Translations under genes and position numbers: made by a program
Notes under the pieces: generated by a model
Databases searched by the model: none
Told to the model about the DNA's origin: nothing
What the model saw: only the letters and a program-made list of their open reading frames with translations
From: H111-94 sp034436045
Lineage (GTDB): Bacteria > Chloroflexota > Ktedonobacteria > Ktedonobacterales > Ktedonobacteraceae
Length of the DNA: 33,276 bases
Direction of reading: 5' to 3'
Assembly: GCA_034436045.1 (NCBI GenBank)
Contig: DAOTVZ010000155.1
Coordinates: 1-33,276, forward strand
Shown: positions 6,839-14,858 of the stretch, piece by piece
How the letters are laid out: the number at the start of each line of letters is the position of its first letter
Numbering within the stretch: position 1 is the first letter of the stretch

Positions 6839-8485
6839 ATGGGGATCATCCATGGTGGCTGGCTGGTCGCGCAGGCGTTGAAGCGCGAGGGCGTCGAGGT
6901 CGTCTTTACCCTGAGCGGTGGACATATTGCCGGTATTTATGATGGATGTGTGCGCGAAGGCATTCGCGTGATCGATACGCGCCACGAGCAGGCAGCAGTG
7001 CATGCCGCCGAGGGCTGGGCCAAATGCACGCGCCGCCCCGGTGTAGCCCTGCTGACCGCCGGACCGGGTGTGACCGATGGTGTCACAGGAGTTGCCAATG
7101 CTTATCTCGCCAATACGCCCGTGCTGGTGATTGGTGGCGCTGCCCCGCTCAGCCTGTGGGATCGCGGCGCATTGCAGGAGATGGGCCAGATTGATCTATT
7201 GCGTCCTATCACCAAATGGGCGCGCACTGTGCATGAGACAACGCGCCTGAGCGAGTACGTGGCTGCCGCTTTCCGCCAGATGCTTACCGGTAAGCCGGGG
7301 CCGGTCTTTCTTGAAATGCCAATGGACGTGCTAAACAATCTGGTTGATATGGATAATGTCTTCGACCCCGGTGAGCCGATGGGTTATCGCGCTGGAATGC
7401 GTAGCGCGCCTGACCCACAGGCGGTCACGAAAGCTGCTGAATTGCTCTCTAAGGCACAGCGACCGGTGATTATGGCCGGGAGCGCCGTCTGGTGGTGCGA
7501 TGCCGCCGAACCATTGCGCCAGCTTGCCGAACGCTTACAAGCTCCCGTCTTTCTCAACGGGGCCGGACGTGGCTGTCTGCCGCCAACACACCCGCTCTTC
7601 TTCAGTGCGGCGCGGCGCAAGGCGCTGGAAGGTGCAGATACCATCCTGGCCATCGGTACGCGCATGGACTTCCGCCTTAATCATGGTCAGCCGCCGCTTA
7701 TTCCCGCCGCCGCCAATCTGATCTGGTTCGATCTGGTGGGCGAAGATATCGGCGTCAATCGCGGTGCTGCTGCTGGACTGGCGGGCGATGTCGGTCTGAG
7801 TATGAGCCAGTTGAGCGAGGCCGTGCAGGCGCGAGCGGGCGGTGAGTGGTTGACCTATGTGCGACAAGAGGAGCAGAAGAGCCAGCAACGCGACCAGGCT
7901 GCGCTCAACTCCGATGCTGTGCCGATTCACCCCATGCGCCTCTGCCGCGAGATACGCGATTTCATCGATGAGGAGACGACGGTGATCGGTGATGGCGGCG
8001 ATATTGTCAGCTATGGTGGCCGCGTCATCAATGTCGCGCGCCCAGGCTACTGGCTGGATGCCGGGCCAATGGGCTGTCTTGGCGCTGGCACGGGCTATGC
8101 GATGGCGGCGCAACTGGCGCGCCCCGGCAAGCGTGTCCTCATCCTGCACGGCGATGGAGCCTTCGGGTTGAACGGCATGGAGTTCGAGAGCATGGTACGC
8201 CATAAGTTGCCCGTTGTCTCAATTATCGGCAACGATGGCGCATGGGGCCAGATCAAGCATCCGCAGAAGGCGATGGTGGGTCACACGACAGCGGCAGAAC
8301 TCTCGCAGGGCACGCGCTACGATAAGATGGTCGAAGCGCTCGGCGGCTATGGCGAACTGGTCGAGCGCCCGCAGGATATTCGTCCGGCGCTGGAACGTGC
8401 TTTCGCTTCCGGTCTGCCCGCCTGCATCAACGTCCTGATCGATCCCAACAAACCCTATAGCCGCTCAACCAACGTGGCGGTGTAA
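6839..8485 (+). CDS. Thiamine diphosphate-dependent enzyme, acetolactate synthase large subunit-like (IlvG type)
   Basis: A 548-residue protein; ATG 6839 has AAGGAG at 6826-6831. It has the three-domain layout of the ThDP decarboxylase/synthase family. The N-terminal pyrimidine domain carries TRHEQAAVHAAEGWA with the catalytic Glu50, then a central domain, then a C-terminal pyrophosphate domain with the G-D-G ... N Mg-ThDP motif (about residues 438-467). The N-terminal part (TLSGGHIAGIYDGC, IDTRHEQ) resembles mycobacterial IlvG-type proteins and 2-hydroxyacyl-CoA lyases. No ilvN regulatory subunit and no ilvC or other branched-chain gene is adjacent, so biosynthetic acetolactate synthase is not assured; a 2-hydroxyacyl-CoA lyase or another C-C lyase/ligase is possible. 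A 109-base gap separates it from the redox operon, so it is probably a separate unit. Confidence 0.8.
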   Translation: MGIIHGGWLVAQALKREGVEVVFTLSGGHIAGIYDGCVREGIRVIDTRHEQAAVHAAEGWAKCTRRPGVALLTAGPGVTDGVTGVANAYLANTPVLVIGGAAPLSLWDRGALQEMGQIDLLRPITKWARTVHETTRLSEYVAAAFRQMLTGKPGPVFLEMPMDVLNNLVDMDNVFDPGEPMGYRAGMRSAPDPQAVTKAAELLSKAQRPVIMAGSAVWWCDAAEPLRQLAERLQAPVFLNGAGRGCLPPTHPLFFSAARRKALEGADTILAIGTRMDFRLNHGQPPLIPAAANLIWFDLVGEDIGVNRGAAAGLAGDVGLSMSQLSEAVQARAGGEWLTYVRQEEQKSQQRDQAALNSDAVPIHPMRLCREIRDFIDEETTVIGDGGDIVSYGGRVINVARPGYWLDAGPMGCLGAGTGYAMAAQLARPGKRVLILHGDGAFGLNGMEFESMVRHKLPVVSIIGNDGAWGQIKHPQKAMVGHTTAAELSQGTRYDKMVEALGGYGELVERPQDIRPALERAFASGLPACINVLIDPNKPYSRSTNVAV

Positions 8486-8510
8486 CCATCGAACCGGAAT
8501 CCATTCTCCC

Positions 8511-8539
8511 GTAGGGGCGTGATTCATCACGCCCTGTCC
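8511..8539 (+). repeat. GTAGGGGC palindromic repeat, copy 1
   Basis: GTAGGGGC then a 9-bp perfect stem GGGCGTGAT-TC-ATCACGCCC (8515-8534) followed by TGTCC. It shares the 15-base core TGATTCATCACGCCC with the copy at 8655. It lies 26 bases after the ThDP enzyme stop, in the 238-base gap between convergent genes, and could act as a transcript end for both. Confidence 0.7.
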
Positions 8540-8651
8540 GTCTATCACACCAATCTTGTGAGGTCGCATGGTTCCACATGCGGAGAACGGGTGAGTGGAG
8601 TGTGGAATGGCGAGGGGAAGGGGGTGCATGGAGTGTGTGAGAGGTGTCACA

Positions 8652-8680
8652 GGCGGGGCATGATTCATCACGCCCCTACG
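8652..8680 (-). repeat. GTAGGGGC palindromic repeat, copy 2 (inverted)
   Basis: On the minus strand it reads GTAGGGGCGTGATGAATCAT and continues GCCCC. A 10-bp stem (8655-8664 with 8667-8676) has one mismatch. With copy 1 it brackets about 115 bases that I do not recognise, in an arrangement like paired REP units. Confidence 0.65.
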
Positions 8681-8723
8681 AATTTTTGGGTTAATGGTGA
8701 GGTTCGATTATGAAAATTCAACA

Positions 8724-11045
8724 TTACGCCCGTGCGGGATTGAGAAGATACCAGTCAGACGTCCTGATACCATCATAGATGGCAGTGTGCCAGACCAGGC
8801 CACCGGGGTTGACGAAGTTCTGAATGGGATGGCCTTGCTCGGCCAGCAGCATCGAGTCATGCCAGATAGGAGCTGCGCCGTCCACACCCGTGACATTGAC
8901 CATCGGTGAGTTATCGTTATTGCCGGCCCAGACGCCCATTACGTAGTCGGTGGTATAGCCTACCGTCAGGTTATCACGAAAGTCGTTCGAGGTGCCGGTC
9001 TTGGCCGCCGCCGGACGCACTGTCCCTGGAATGCCTGCGTAGCACTGCTGCTGACTGTTGCTATAGAGATAGAGCGCGCTGCACTTGCCGAACTCGTAGG
9101 TGCGCGCGTTATTATCGCTCAGCACATTCGTAATCATGTATGCCACCTGCTTGCTGATAACGCGCTGGCCCGCTGGTTGGAAATGGAAGATGACGCGGCC
9201 CTGTGTATCCGTCACGGTGTCAATGGCGTGCGCGGGAACACGCAGACCGCCGTTGGCGAAGACGCCATAGGCCGAGGTCATATCCAGCAGGCGAACGCTC
9301 AGGCTGCCCAGCACCATCGTGTAGTTGGGCGTGCCTTCGTAGGAAGTGATGCCCATGACCTGGGCCGTATGCAGCGACGCCTGTACGCCGGTTTGCATAA
9401 GCAGCTTGACGGCGGGAATATTGAACGAATTTTGCAGCGCGTAGCGATATGTCACCAGGCCGTGATAGCGTAGATCGTAATTATGGGGTGTATAGGGGGG
9501 CAAGCCACAGCACATCTGTATAGTGAGCGGTGCATCATCAACGACCAAGCCGGGGCTGACTCCTTGCGCAAAGGCGGTGGCATAAATGAAAGGCTTGAAC
9601 GATGAGCCGGGTTGGCGATAGCCCTGCGTAGCCACATCAAATGCGCCATCGACGGGATTGTTCGGATTGACACTGCCTAATAGCACGCGAATAGCGCCAT
9701 TATGGAAATCGATCAGCACCTCGGCGGAGTTCGACATGTGATGTGCCTGCGCCAGTGCCGCGATATGCTGCTGAGCAATTTTCAGAACCTGATTTTGCAG
9801 CTTGAGATCAAGCGTGGTGGAGACGACCAGGCCCGCGCGCGCCAGATCGGGAATTTTCACATGCAGGTCCTGTGCCAGTTCGTTGAGCGCGTAGTTGACG
9901 AAGTGCGGCGCGACATTGTTATTGATGGTGCCGGGGTGCAGGAAGTTCGGCTGGCTGGCCTCACGGATCGCCGCAACTTCCTGATCGTGCGTGATATAGC
10001 CCTGTAGATACATCTGACGTAGTACGTCTTCCATGCGCAAGAAAGCGGCTTGGGGATGGAGAAAGGGATCACGCGCGATAGGTGAACTGGGAATGCCCGC
10101 CAGCATGGCCGATTGCGCGATGTCAAGCTGCGAAGCAGCCGTTCTGGTTGGTGTATCTTGCAGATCGAAATAGGTAAAGGCAGCAGCATCCGCGCCATAG
10201 GCCATCTCACCGTAGTAAGTCGTATTGAGATACATAGAGAGAATCTGATCTTTGGTGTACTGGCGCGTCACTTCGGGCGCGAGGATAATCTCCTGCAACT
10301 TACGTATGGCGGTATCCTGATTGCCCACGATGGCATTTTTGATAAGCTGCTGGGTAATTGTGCTGCCGCCGGCCACAATACGTCCATGAGTCAGGTCGGA
10401 GAGAGCGGCGCGCACGATGCCGGTGATATCGTAGCCAGGATTACTCATGAAATTCTGGTCTTCAATGGCGATTTCAGCGTGTTGTAGATAAATCGAGATT
10501 TTCGAGAGCGGCACCGTTGTTTGCAGGCCCTGATCGGCCATCTGATAAACCAGGTTGCCCTGTGAGTCATACATTTTGAGACTATCTTTAGGTAAAATAT
10601 CTTGTAGCGTTGTCACGTCCTGTCCATAGCGCTGATTGGTGGCCTTCGTCATGGCCAGCAAACTTACCAGCAAGCTCGCACACAGCACAAAGATGATGAG
10701 GGCACAGAAGGCCATTGGTAGCATTGTCCACTGGGTCCCGATGCGATCAATGCTGGCGTAGCGCAGGTTGCTGGCATGCAGGTTCTTGCGTTTAAGATGG
10801 CGGTGTGTGCGCCAGCCCGTAGGATGCAGGCGGCGATGCGGTGCCGCGTAATACACGCCACGTACAGGAGACTCAGGTTTATCGTTGAGGCGCTGTGCTG
10901 CGGCGGCGCGACTGTGCTTCGGTAAACGGGCCACGGGCCGCTGTACGACCAGGCTGCGCTGTTCCTGTTCCTGTGGCGGGAGTGACGATGTATGCGCATT
11001 TGGGACAGGAGCCGGAAACTGTCTGGGACGCTCTTCAGTTTGCAT
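8724..11045 (-). CDS. Class A penicillin-binding protein (glycosyltransferase/transpeptidase), copy 1
   Basis: A 773-residue peptidoglycan synthase. ATG 11045 follows a GAGGA ribosome site (11052-11056). Residues 1-105 are a basic, Pro/Gln-rich cytoplasmic tail and about 107-132 the membrane helix. The GT51 glycosyltransferase domain has the catalytic Glu195 in EDQNFMSNPG (the usual His of EDxxFxxH is Asn) and GGSTITQQLIKN. The transpeptidase domain has the S-S-F-K motif near residue 480, S-F-N in QNSFNIPAVK, and K-T-G-T near 681. It polymerises and cross-links glycan strands outside the membrane. It lies 164 bases downstream of a close paralogue in the same direction and has its own candidate promoter. 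It lacks the paralogue's C-terminal Pro/Thr tail. Confidence 0.93.
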   Translation of the reverse strand: MQTEERPRQFPAPVPNAHTSSLPPQEQEQRSLVVQRPVARLPKHSRAAAAQRLNDKPESPVRGVYYAAPHRRLHPTGWRTHRHLKRKNLHASNLRYASIDRIGTQWTMLPMAFCALIIFVLCASLLVSLLAMTKATNQRYGQDVTTLQDILPKDSLKMYDSQGNLVYQMADQGLQTTVPLSKISIYLQHAEIAIEDQNFMSNPGYDITGIVRAALSDLTHGRIVAGGSTITQQLIKNAIVGNQDTAIRKLQEIILAPEVTRQYTKDQILSMYLNTTYYGEMAYGADAAAFTYFDLQDTPTRTAASQLDIAQSAMLAGIPSSPIARDPFLHPQAAFLRMEDVLRQMYLQGYITHDQEVAAIREASQPNFLHPGTINNNVAPHFVNYALNELAQDLHVKIPDLARAGLVVSTTLDLKLQNQVLKIAQQHIAALAQAHHMSNSAEVLIDFHNGAIRVLLGSVNPNNPVDGAFDVATQGYRQPGSSFKPFIYATAFAQGVSPGLVVDDAPLTIQMCCGLPPYTPHNYDLRYHGLVTYRYALQNSFNIPAVKLLMQTGVQASLHTAQVMGITSYEGTPNYTMVLGSLSVRLLDMTSAYGVFANGGLRVPAHAIDTVTDTQGRVIFHFQPAGQRVISKQVAYMITNVLSDNNARTYEFGKCSALYLYSNSQQQCYAGIPGTVRPAAAKTGTSNDFRDNLTVGYTTDYVMGVWAGNNDNSPMVNVTGVDGAAPIWHDSMLLAEQGHPIQNFVNPGGLVWHTAIYDGIRTSDWYLLNPARA

Positions 11046-11081
11046 GCAGTATCCTCAAATTTTCTACAATGTTCCATACGT

Positions 11082-11109
11082 ATTTTATTGCATTTATAAT
11101 ATATTTCAA
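11082..11109 (-). promoter_or_regulatory. Sigma70-type promoter for PBP copy 1
   Basis: On the minus strand TTGAAA (11104-11109), a 16-base spacer and TAAAAT (11082-11087), in an AT-rich stretch 37 bases before the start codon. It would let copy 1 be expressed independently of copy 2. Confidence 0.45.
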
Positions 11110-11209
11110 TAGCTTTTATTCGCCGGTGCAAATGTGTTTCTATACCCTCTAACGGAAGGGCTAAGCGGTTGGTAACGGTACAGGCTTTAGTTGTTCAGGT
11201 ATCGTGCTA

Positions 11210-13858
11210 TTACCACGAGCCAGCGCTGGCTAAGGATGCGCTATTGGCGGGGGGTTGCCAGGCGAAGCTATAACTTGGGCAATAGGGATGGGATGTGACA
11301 GGTACCTGGTTGTTGACGGGCGATGGGGTGGGAGTTTCGTCGGGCGTGCCGATTGTGGTAGGTAGCGAGTATCGGAAAATTGGCACGGTGCCGGGCAGGA
11401 ACCAATCGCTGGTGTGTACGCCGTCCGGGTAGGTCACAGTAGCCCAGAGCAGGCCACCGGGGTTGGTGAAGTTGCGGATCGGATGTCCCTGCTCGGCCAC
11501 GAGCATCGCGTCGTGCCAGATAGGCGCGGCCCCATCGACGCCGGTGATGTTCCACATCGGGCTATTGTTGTCGTTGCCTGCCCAGACGCCCATCACGTAA
11601 TCGGTGGTGTAGCCAATCGTCCAGTTGTCGCGGAAATCGGTGGTCGTGCCAGTTTTGGCCGCCGCCGGGCGCACCGTGCCACGATTGCCTGCCCAGCACT
11701 CCTGTTGCGAATTGGAGTATAGTTGTAGCACGTTGCAGTCATAAAATTCCGGTATACGATCCTGGTTATCGCTCAGCACGCTGGTCATCATATAGGCCAG
11801 TTGTGGGCTGATGGCGCGCGTGCCGAGATTGTTGGCGTGGACATAGGTCTGCTGTGAGGTGGCAAAGACTACTTTCTGAATGGCGTAGTAGGGAACATGG
11901 ATGCCGCCGTTGGCGAAGGTACCGTAGCCCGACACCTGGTCAATCAGGCGAATACCCAGTCCGCCCAAAACGAGTGAGTAGCCAGGCGTGCCCTGATAGC
12001 TTGTCACGCCCATGTTGTACGCGGTTTGCATGGCCGCGCTGATACCTGCGTGTTGCAACACTTTGACGGCTGGCACGTTGAGCGAGTTTTGCAGCGCGCA
12101 ACGTAGCGTCATCAGGCCGTGATAGTGCAGGTCATAGTTTGTCGGCGAGAAGGTCGGCGGGTCGGAGCCGGGGGGCAAGATAATGGTAAGTGGCGCATCA
12201 TCAATGGTCTGCGCGGGCGAGATCCCCTGTGCAAAGGCGGTGACATAGACGTAGGGCTTGAAGGATGAGCCGGGCTGGCGGTACGCCTGCGTGGCTACAT
12301 CAAACTGACCGTCGATGCTCTGGTCGTAGTAGTCAATGCTGCCTAACAGTGAAACAATGGCACCTGTATGAAAATCGAGTAGCACTTCAGCCGCGTTTGT
12401 CACATTATGTGTGTAGCGCAGAGCAGCGATATGCTGCTGCATGATTTTCTGAATCTTATCCTGTAGTGTGATGTCCAGTGTAGTATAAACCTGCATGTCT
12501 GAGCGCGAGAGCTGGGCACGGGTGAGATGAAAAATAGGTTCCAGTTGTGTAAGCACAAAATTGAAGAAGTGAGGCGCACGATTAACCAGGTTAGGGGCCG
12601 TTTTGAAAAAGTGTGGTTGCTGCTCCTCTTTGATCGCGTCAAGCTGCTGCACGCGCGTGATATAGCCCTGTTGCTCCATCAGCAGCAGAACAGTCTGGAA
12701 GCGCTCAAAAGCGGCCTGTGGATGCAGGCGCGGGTCGTACTGATAGGGAGAGCGGGGCAGACCGGCCAGCATAGCGGCCTGCGCGATATCCAGTTGCGCG
12801 GCTGCGGGCCTGCCGGGTTGGTCTTCCAGGCCAAAATATACTGTTGCTGCCGCGTCGATACCATACGCCTGCTCACCGTAATAGATGCTATTAAGATACA
12901 TTTGCAATATTTCTTGCTTGCTGTAATGCAGGTTTATCTGCGGAACCAGCATCAATTCTTCTATTTTGCGCTGGATGGTGACGGAGTCGCCGACCAGCAG
13001 ATTCTTAATAAGTTGTTGCGTAATGGTGCTGCCGCCTTCAATAATACGTCCACTACGCGCATCATCGAGCGCGGCCCGCAAAATACCCTGCATATCGATA
13101 CCAGGGTTGGTCCAGAAATTCTTGTCCTCGGTGGCAATGGTGGCATTAATCAACATAGGGGAGATGTGTTGCAATGTGACGGTGGTATGCAAGCCCTGGT
13201 CGGCAAGTTGACCGATCAGGATGCCGTTGCGGTCATACATCTTCAAGTTGTCGCGTGGCAAGAGATCGGCCAGCGTCAGGACTTGTGCCCCGTAATGTTG
13301 TTCTGTGCTGGTGTAAAAGCGGTAGGCCGCGTAAGTGATGGCCCCACTCATAGAGAGAAGCAAGATGAGGGCAACAAAGGTGAGAACGGCGAGTATAAGC
13401 CAGAAGCGGCGCGTGGCCTTGTGTTCGTTAGCCCATGCCTGCTGTAAATATCTACGCGACAGATAGCGCAGCAGGAGCCGATAACGATAGGATTGACGTT
13501 GCCGTCGCCAGCGTTGTAGCCTCTCGTACTCAACGTTCTTTGCCCTTAATACATGTCTGTCAGGCTGTGTGAGCCGGGAGACCTGTGCTGATGTTTGAGG
13601 GGCAAGGCGAACGTGCGACAGGGCATCCGCAAGGGGTGCCCCTACACTGATGGGTTGCGCTTCTGGCTCGCTCTTCATTGTAGATGGATTTCGTGCCCTG
13701 ATGCGTTCTTGCTCTGTCTCTCGTCCTGCCACCCAAACCGTCCGCCTTGCTCGTTGTGCCTTTGCATCTCTGCTAGTTTTGACCGGGCGGATGAAACTAT
13801 CTTTGTGCGTGCGTTGCAAAAAATACATGGTGCGTTTTGGCGGTTGCTGTGTTGACAT
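11210..13858 (-). CDS. Class A penicillin-binding protein, copy 2, with an in-frame palindromic repeat
   Basis: An 882-residue paralogue of the PBP at 8724-11045 with the same domain order. The Arg-rich cytoplasmic tail is about 150 residues, and the membrane helix lies at about 152-178. GT51 motifs are EDKNFWTNPG (His replaced by Asn, as in copy 1) and GGSTITQQLIKN. Transpeptidase motifs are RQPGSSFKP, QNSLNVPAVK and AAKTGT. After the transpeptidase domain comes a 50-60 residue tail rich in Pro, Thr and Ser (TPDETPTPSPV) that copy 1 lacks. Residues 70-81 (ISVGAPLADALS) are encoded by a GTAGGGGC palindromic repeat, inserted in the disordered tail where it does little harm. ATG 13858 has AAGGA upstream on the minus strand. 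It follows the MerR-like gene by 119 bases, possibly in one transcript. Confidence 0.93.
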   Translation of the reverse strand: MSTQQPPKRTMYFLQRTHKDSFIRPVKTSRDAKAQRARRTVWVAGRETEQERIRARNPSTMKSEPEAQPISVGAPLADALSHVRLAPQTSAQVSRLTQPDRHVLRAKNVEYERLQRWRRQRQSYRYRLLLRYLSRRYLQQAWANEHKATRRFWLILAVLTFVALILLLSMSGAITYAAYRFYTSTEQHYGAQVLTLADLLPRDNLKMYDRNGILIGQLADQGLHTTVTLQHISPMLINATIATEDKNFWTNPGIDMQGILRAALDDARSGRIIEGGSTITQQLIKNLLVGDSVTIQRKIEELMLVPQINLHYSKQEILQMYLNSIYYGEQAYGIDAAATVYFGLEDQPGRPAAAQLDIAQAAMLAGLPRSPYQYDPRLHPQAAFERFQTVLLLMEQQGYITRVQQLDAIKEEQQPHFFKTAPNLVNRAPHFFNFVLTQLEPIFHLTRAQLSRSDMQVYTTLDITLQDKIQKIMQQHIAALRYTHNVTNAAEVLLDFHTGAIVSLLGSIDYYDQSIDGQFDVATQAYRQPGSSFKPYVYVTAFAQGISPAQTIDDAPLTIILPPGSDPPTFSPTNYDLHYHGLMTLRCALQNSLNVPAVKVLQHAGISAAMQTAYNMGVTSYQGTPGYSLVLGGLGIRLIDQVSGYGTFANGGIHVPYYAIQKVVFATSQQTYVHANNLGTRAISPQLAYMMTSVLSDNQDRIPEFYDCNVLQLYSNSQQECWAGNRGTVRPAAAKTGTTTDFRDNWTIGYTTDYVMGVWAGNDNNSPMWNITGVDGAAPIWHDAMLVAEQGHPIRNFTNPGGLLWATVTYPDGVHTSDWFLPGTVPIFRYSLPTTIGTPDETPTPSPVNNQVPVTSHPYCPSYSFAWQPPANSASLASAGSW
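13616..13647 (-). repeat. GTAGGGGC palindromic repeat inside a coding sequence
   Basis: On the minus strand it reads GTAGGGGCACCCCTTGCGGA and continues TGCCCTGTC. An 8-bp stem (13621-13628 with 13634-13641, one G-T pair) encloses a 5-base loop. The start GTAGGGGC and end GCCCTGTC match copy 1 at 8511. The reading frame used avoids the TAG within GTAGGG. Confidence 0.65.
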
Positions 13859-13977
13859 GCCAGGCTATCCTTCTGTTGGTGATACGCTGCCGGTCATGAA
13901 CTTATAGATTAGATTCCGCGTGCGAGGGCTTCTTACAAAGATACGTTATACAAGGTGATTTATCTTACCGCTCTCGG

Positions 13978-14613
13978 CTATTGCTGGGTAGCCGCTTCGA
14001 TTAGAGCGGGTAAAATTTCGTTGGTGATGGTCTGAATCTGGTAGAGGCTCTCAAGCCAGGGGATGTCCTGGTGATCGCGGCTGCCGCGCACCTCGGCCAT
14101 TTGCAAGATGTTTTCGTCGATGAGGGTACGGAAATAAAGGAAGGCACGCACAGCGTCGGCGACCGGCACCTGTGATTGGCGCGTGATGGTGCCATATTCG
14201 GCACCTAGCTGGATAGCTTCCTGGCGCAGTTCCTCAATATGCGGGCTATCGGTGATGGCGCGTTGTAGCAGTTCGAGGACGCGACGCCCCAGGCTGCGAT
14301 AGGCAGTACGTGCGGCCTCGTTGAAGTGTTTATACCATTCGTAGCTGCTGAGCGTGCCATCGGTAAAGGCGAAGCGCACACGCCCCAGGATACTCTGGAT
14401 CAGTACCTGGGCCGCCGGATTGGGGCGCGTGGCCGTCTCTTGATGCAGGCGGGCCTCGATGTCGGAGCGACGGAAGCGACGGTGACCGCCGGTGGTGCGG
14501 CGCGAGGGTATTTCGTTGCGGTCAGCCCATAGACGCACGGTGGCCGGGTGGATGCCGAGTAGCTCTGCCGCCTCGCGCAAGCTCAACCACTCGTCCTGAA
14601 CCTGTGATGCCAT
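13978..14613 (-). CDS. MerR-like helix-turn-helix transcriptional regulator
   Basis: A 211-residue protein; ATG 14613 follows AGGAAGGG on the minus strand. Residues about 9-57 are a MerR/excisionase-type winged helix: LSLREAAELLGIHPATVRLW, then the wing GGHRRFRRSDIEA. The remaining 150 residues are helical and lack a cysteine or obvious metal site; they loosely resemble the globin-like N-terminal domain of RsbR-type proteins, which is a low-confidence idea. Two short palindromes lie just upstream of the start (14644-14672), suggesting autoregulation. The next gene on the strand encodes PBP copy 2, so it may regulate cell-wall synthesis, though no direct evidence exists. Confidence 0.8.
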   Translation of the reverse strand: MASQVQDEWLSLREAAELLGIHPATVRLWADRNEIPSRRTTGGHRRFRRSDIEARLHQETATRPNPAAQVLIQSILGRVRFAFTDGTLSSYEWYKHFNEAARTAYRSLGRRVLELLQRAITDSPHIEELRQEAIQLGAEYGTITRQSQVPVADAVRAFLYFRTLIDENILQMAEVRGSRDHQDIPWLESLYQIQTITNEILPALIEAATQQ

Positions 14614-14643
14614 AGCAGTCCCTTCCTGAATCTTATATGTGGC

Positions 14644-14672
14644 ACAGTACTGTCTATATACTTGCAGTATAT
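14644..14672. promoter_or_regulatory. Twin palindromes upstream of the MerR-like gene
   Basis: ACAGTACTGT is a perfect 10-bp palindrome (14644-14653), and ATATACT-TGC-AGTATAT (14656-14672) has perfect 7-bp arms around 3 bases. Both contain AGTA and lie 30-60 bases before the start of the regulator gene, a common place for an operator. No convincing -35/-10 pair could be fixed around them. Confidence 0.4.
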
Positions 14673-14720
14673 TCTGATTCTAGGAGATTATTGCTATGAC
14701 GTCAAGTGGCGATTTCACGC

Positions 14721-14767
14721 GGTTCCCTATCCTTCCGGGGGAAATAACCCCTAAAGGATAGAGAGCC
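14721..14767. repeat. 47-base imperfect palindrome
   Basis: Arms 14727-14734 (CTATCCTT) and 14754-14761 (AAGGATAG) pair perfectly. GGGG (14737-14740) and CCCC (14748-14751) pair inside them, and the outer flanks pair partly. It overlaps the end of a possible 21-codon reading frame (14696-14761) that has AGGAG nine bases upstream. Function unknown. Confidence 0.45.
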
Positions 14768-14776
14768 TTTCACGCC

Positions 14777-14849
14777 GTAGGGACGCAGCTTGCTCCCGTC
14801 TACAGCATACGCTGTGGTGATTTCGGACGGGAGTAAGCTGTGTCCCTAT
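14777..14849. repeat. Long inverted repeat of the GTAGGGAC family downstream of ppc
   Basis: Arms 14777-14800 (begins GTAGGGACGCAGCTTGCTCC) and 14826-14849 pair over all 24 positions if three or four G-T pairs are allowed. A small inner hairpin ACAGC/GCTGT lies in the 25-base centre. It sits 10 bases past the ppc stop codon, so the ppc transcript would end in this stem. No T tract follows, so it may protect or stall rather than terminate classically. Confidence 0.65.
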
Positions 14850-14858
14850 GGATAATGT

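Noticed and set aside
12527..13447. A 306-codon open frame antisense to PBP copy 2
   Set aside because: It overlaps conserved glycosyltransferase and transpeptidase coding sequence; its composition is that of a shadow frame and it has no ribosome site.
8724..13858. Loss of glycosyltransferase activity because His is replaced by Asn in EDxxFxxH
   Set aside because: The catalytic Glu and the GGSTITQQ motif are intact in both copies, and variation at this His position occurs in other class A PBPs, so inactivity is not supported.
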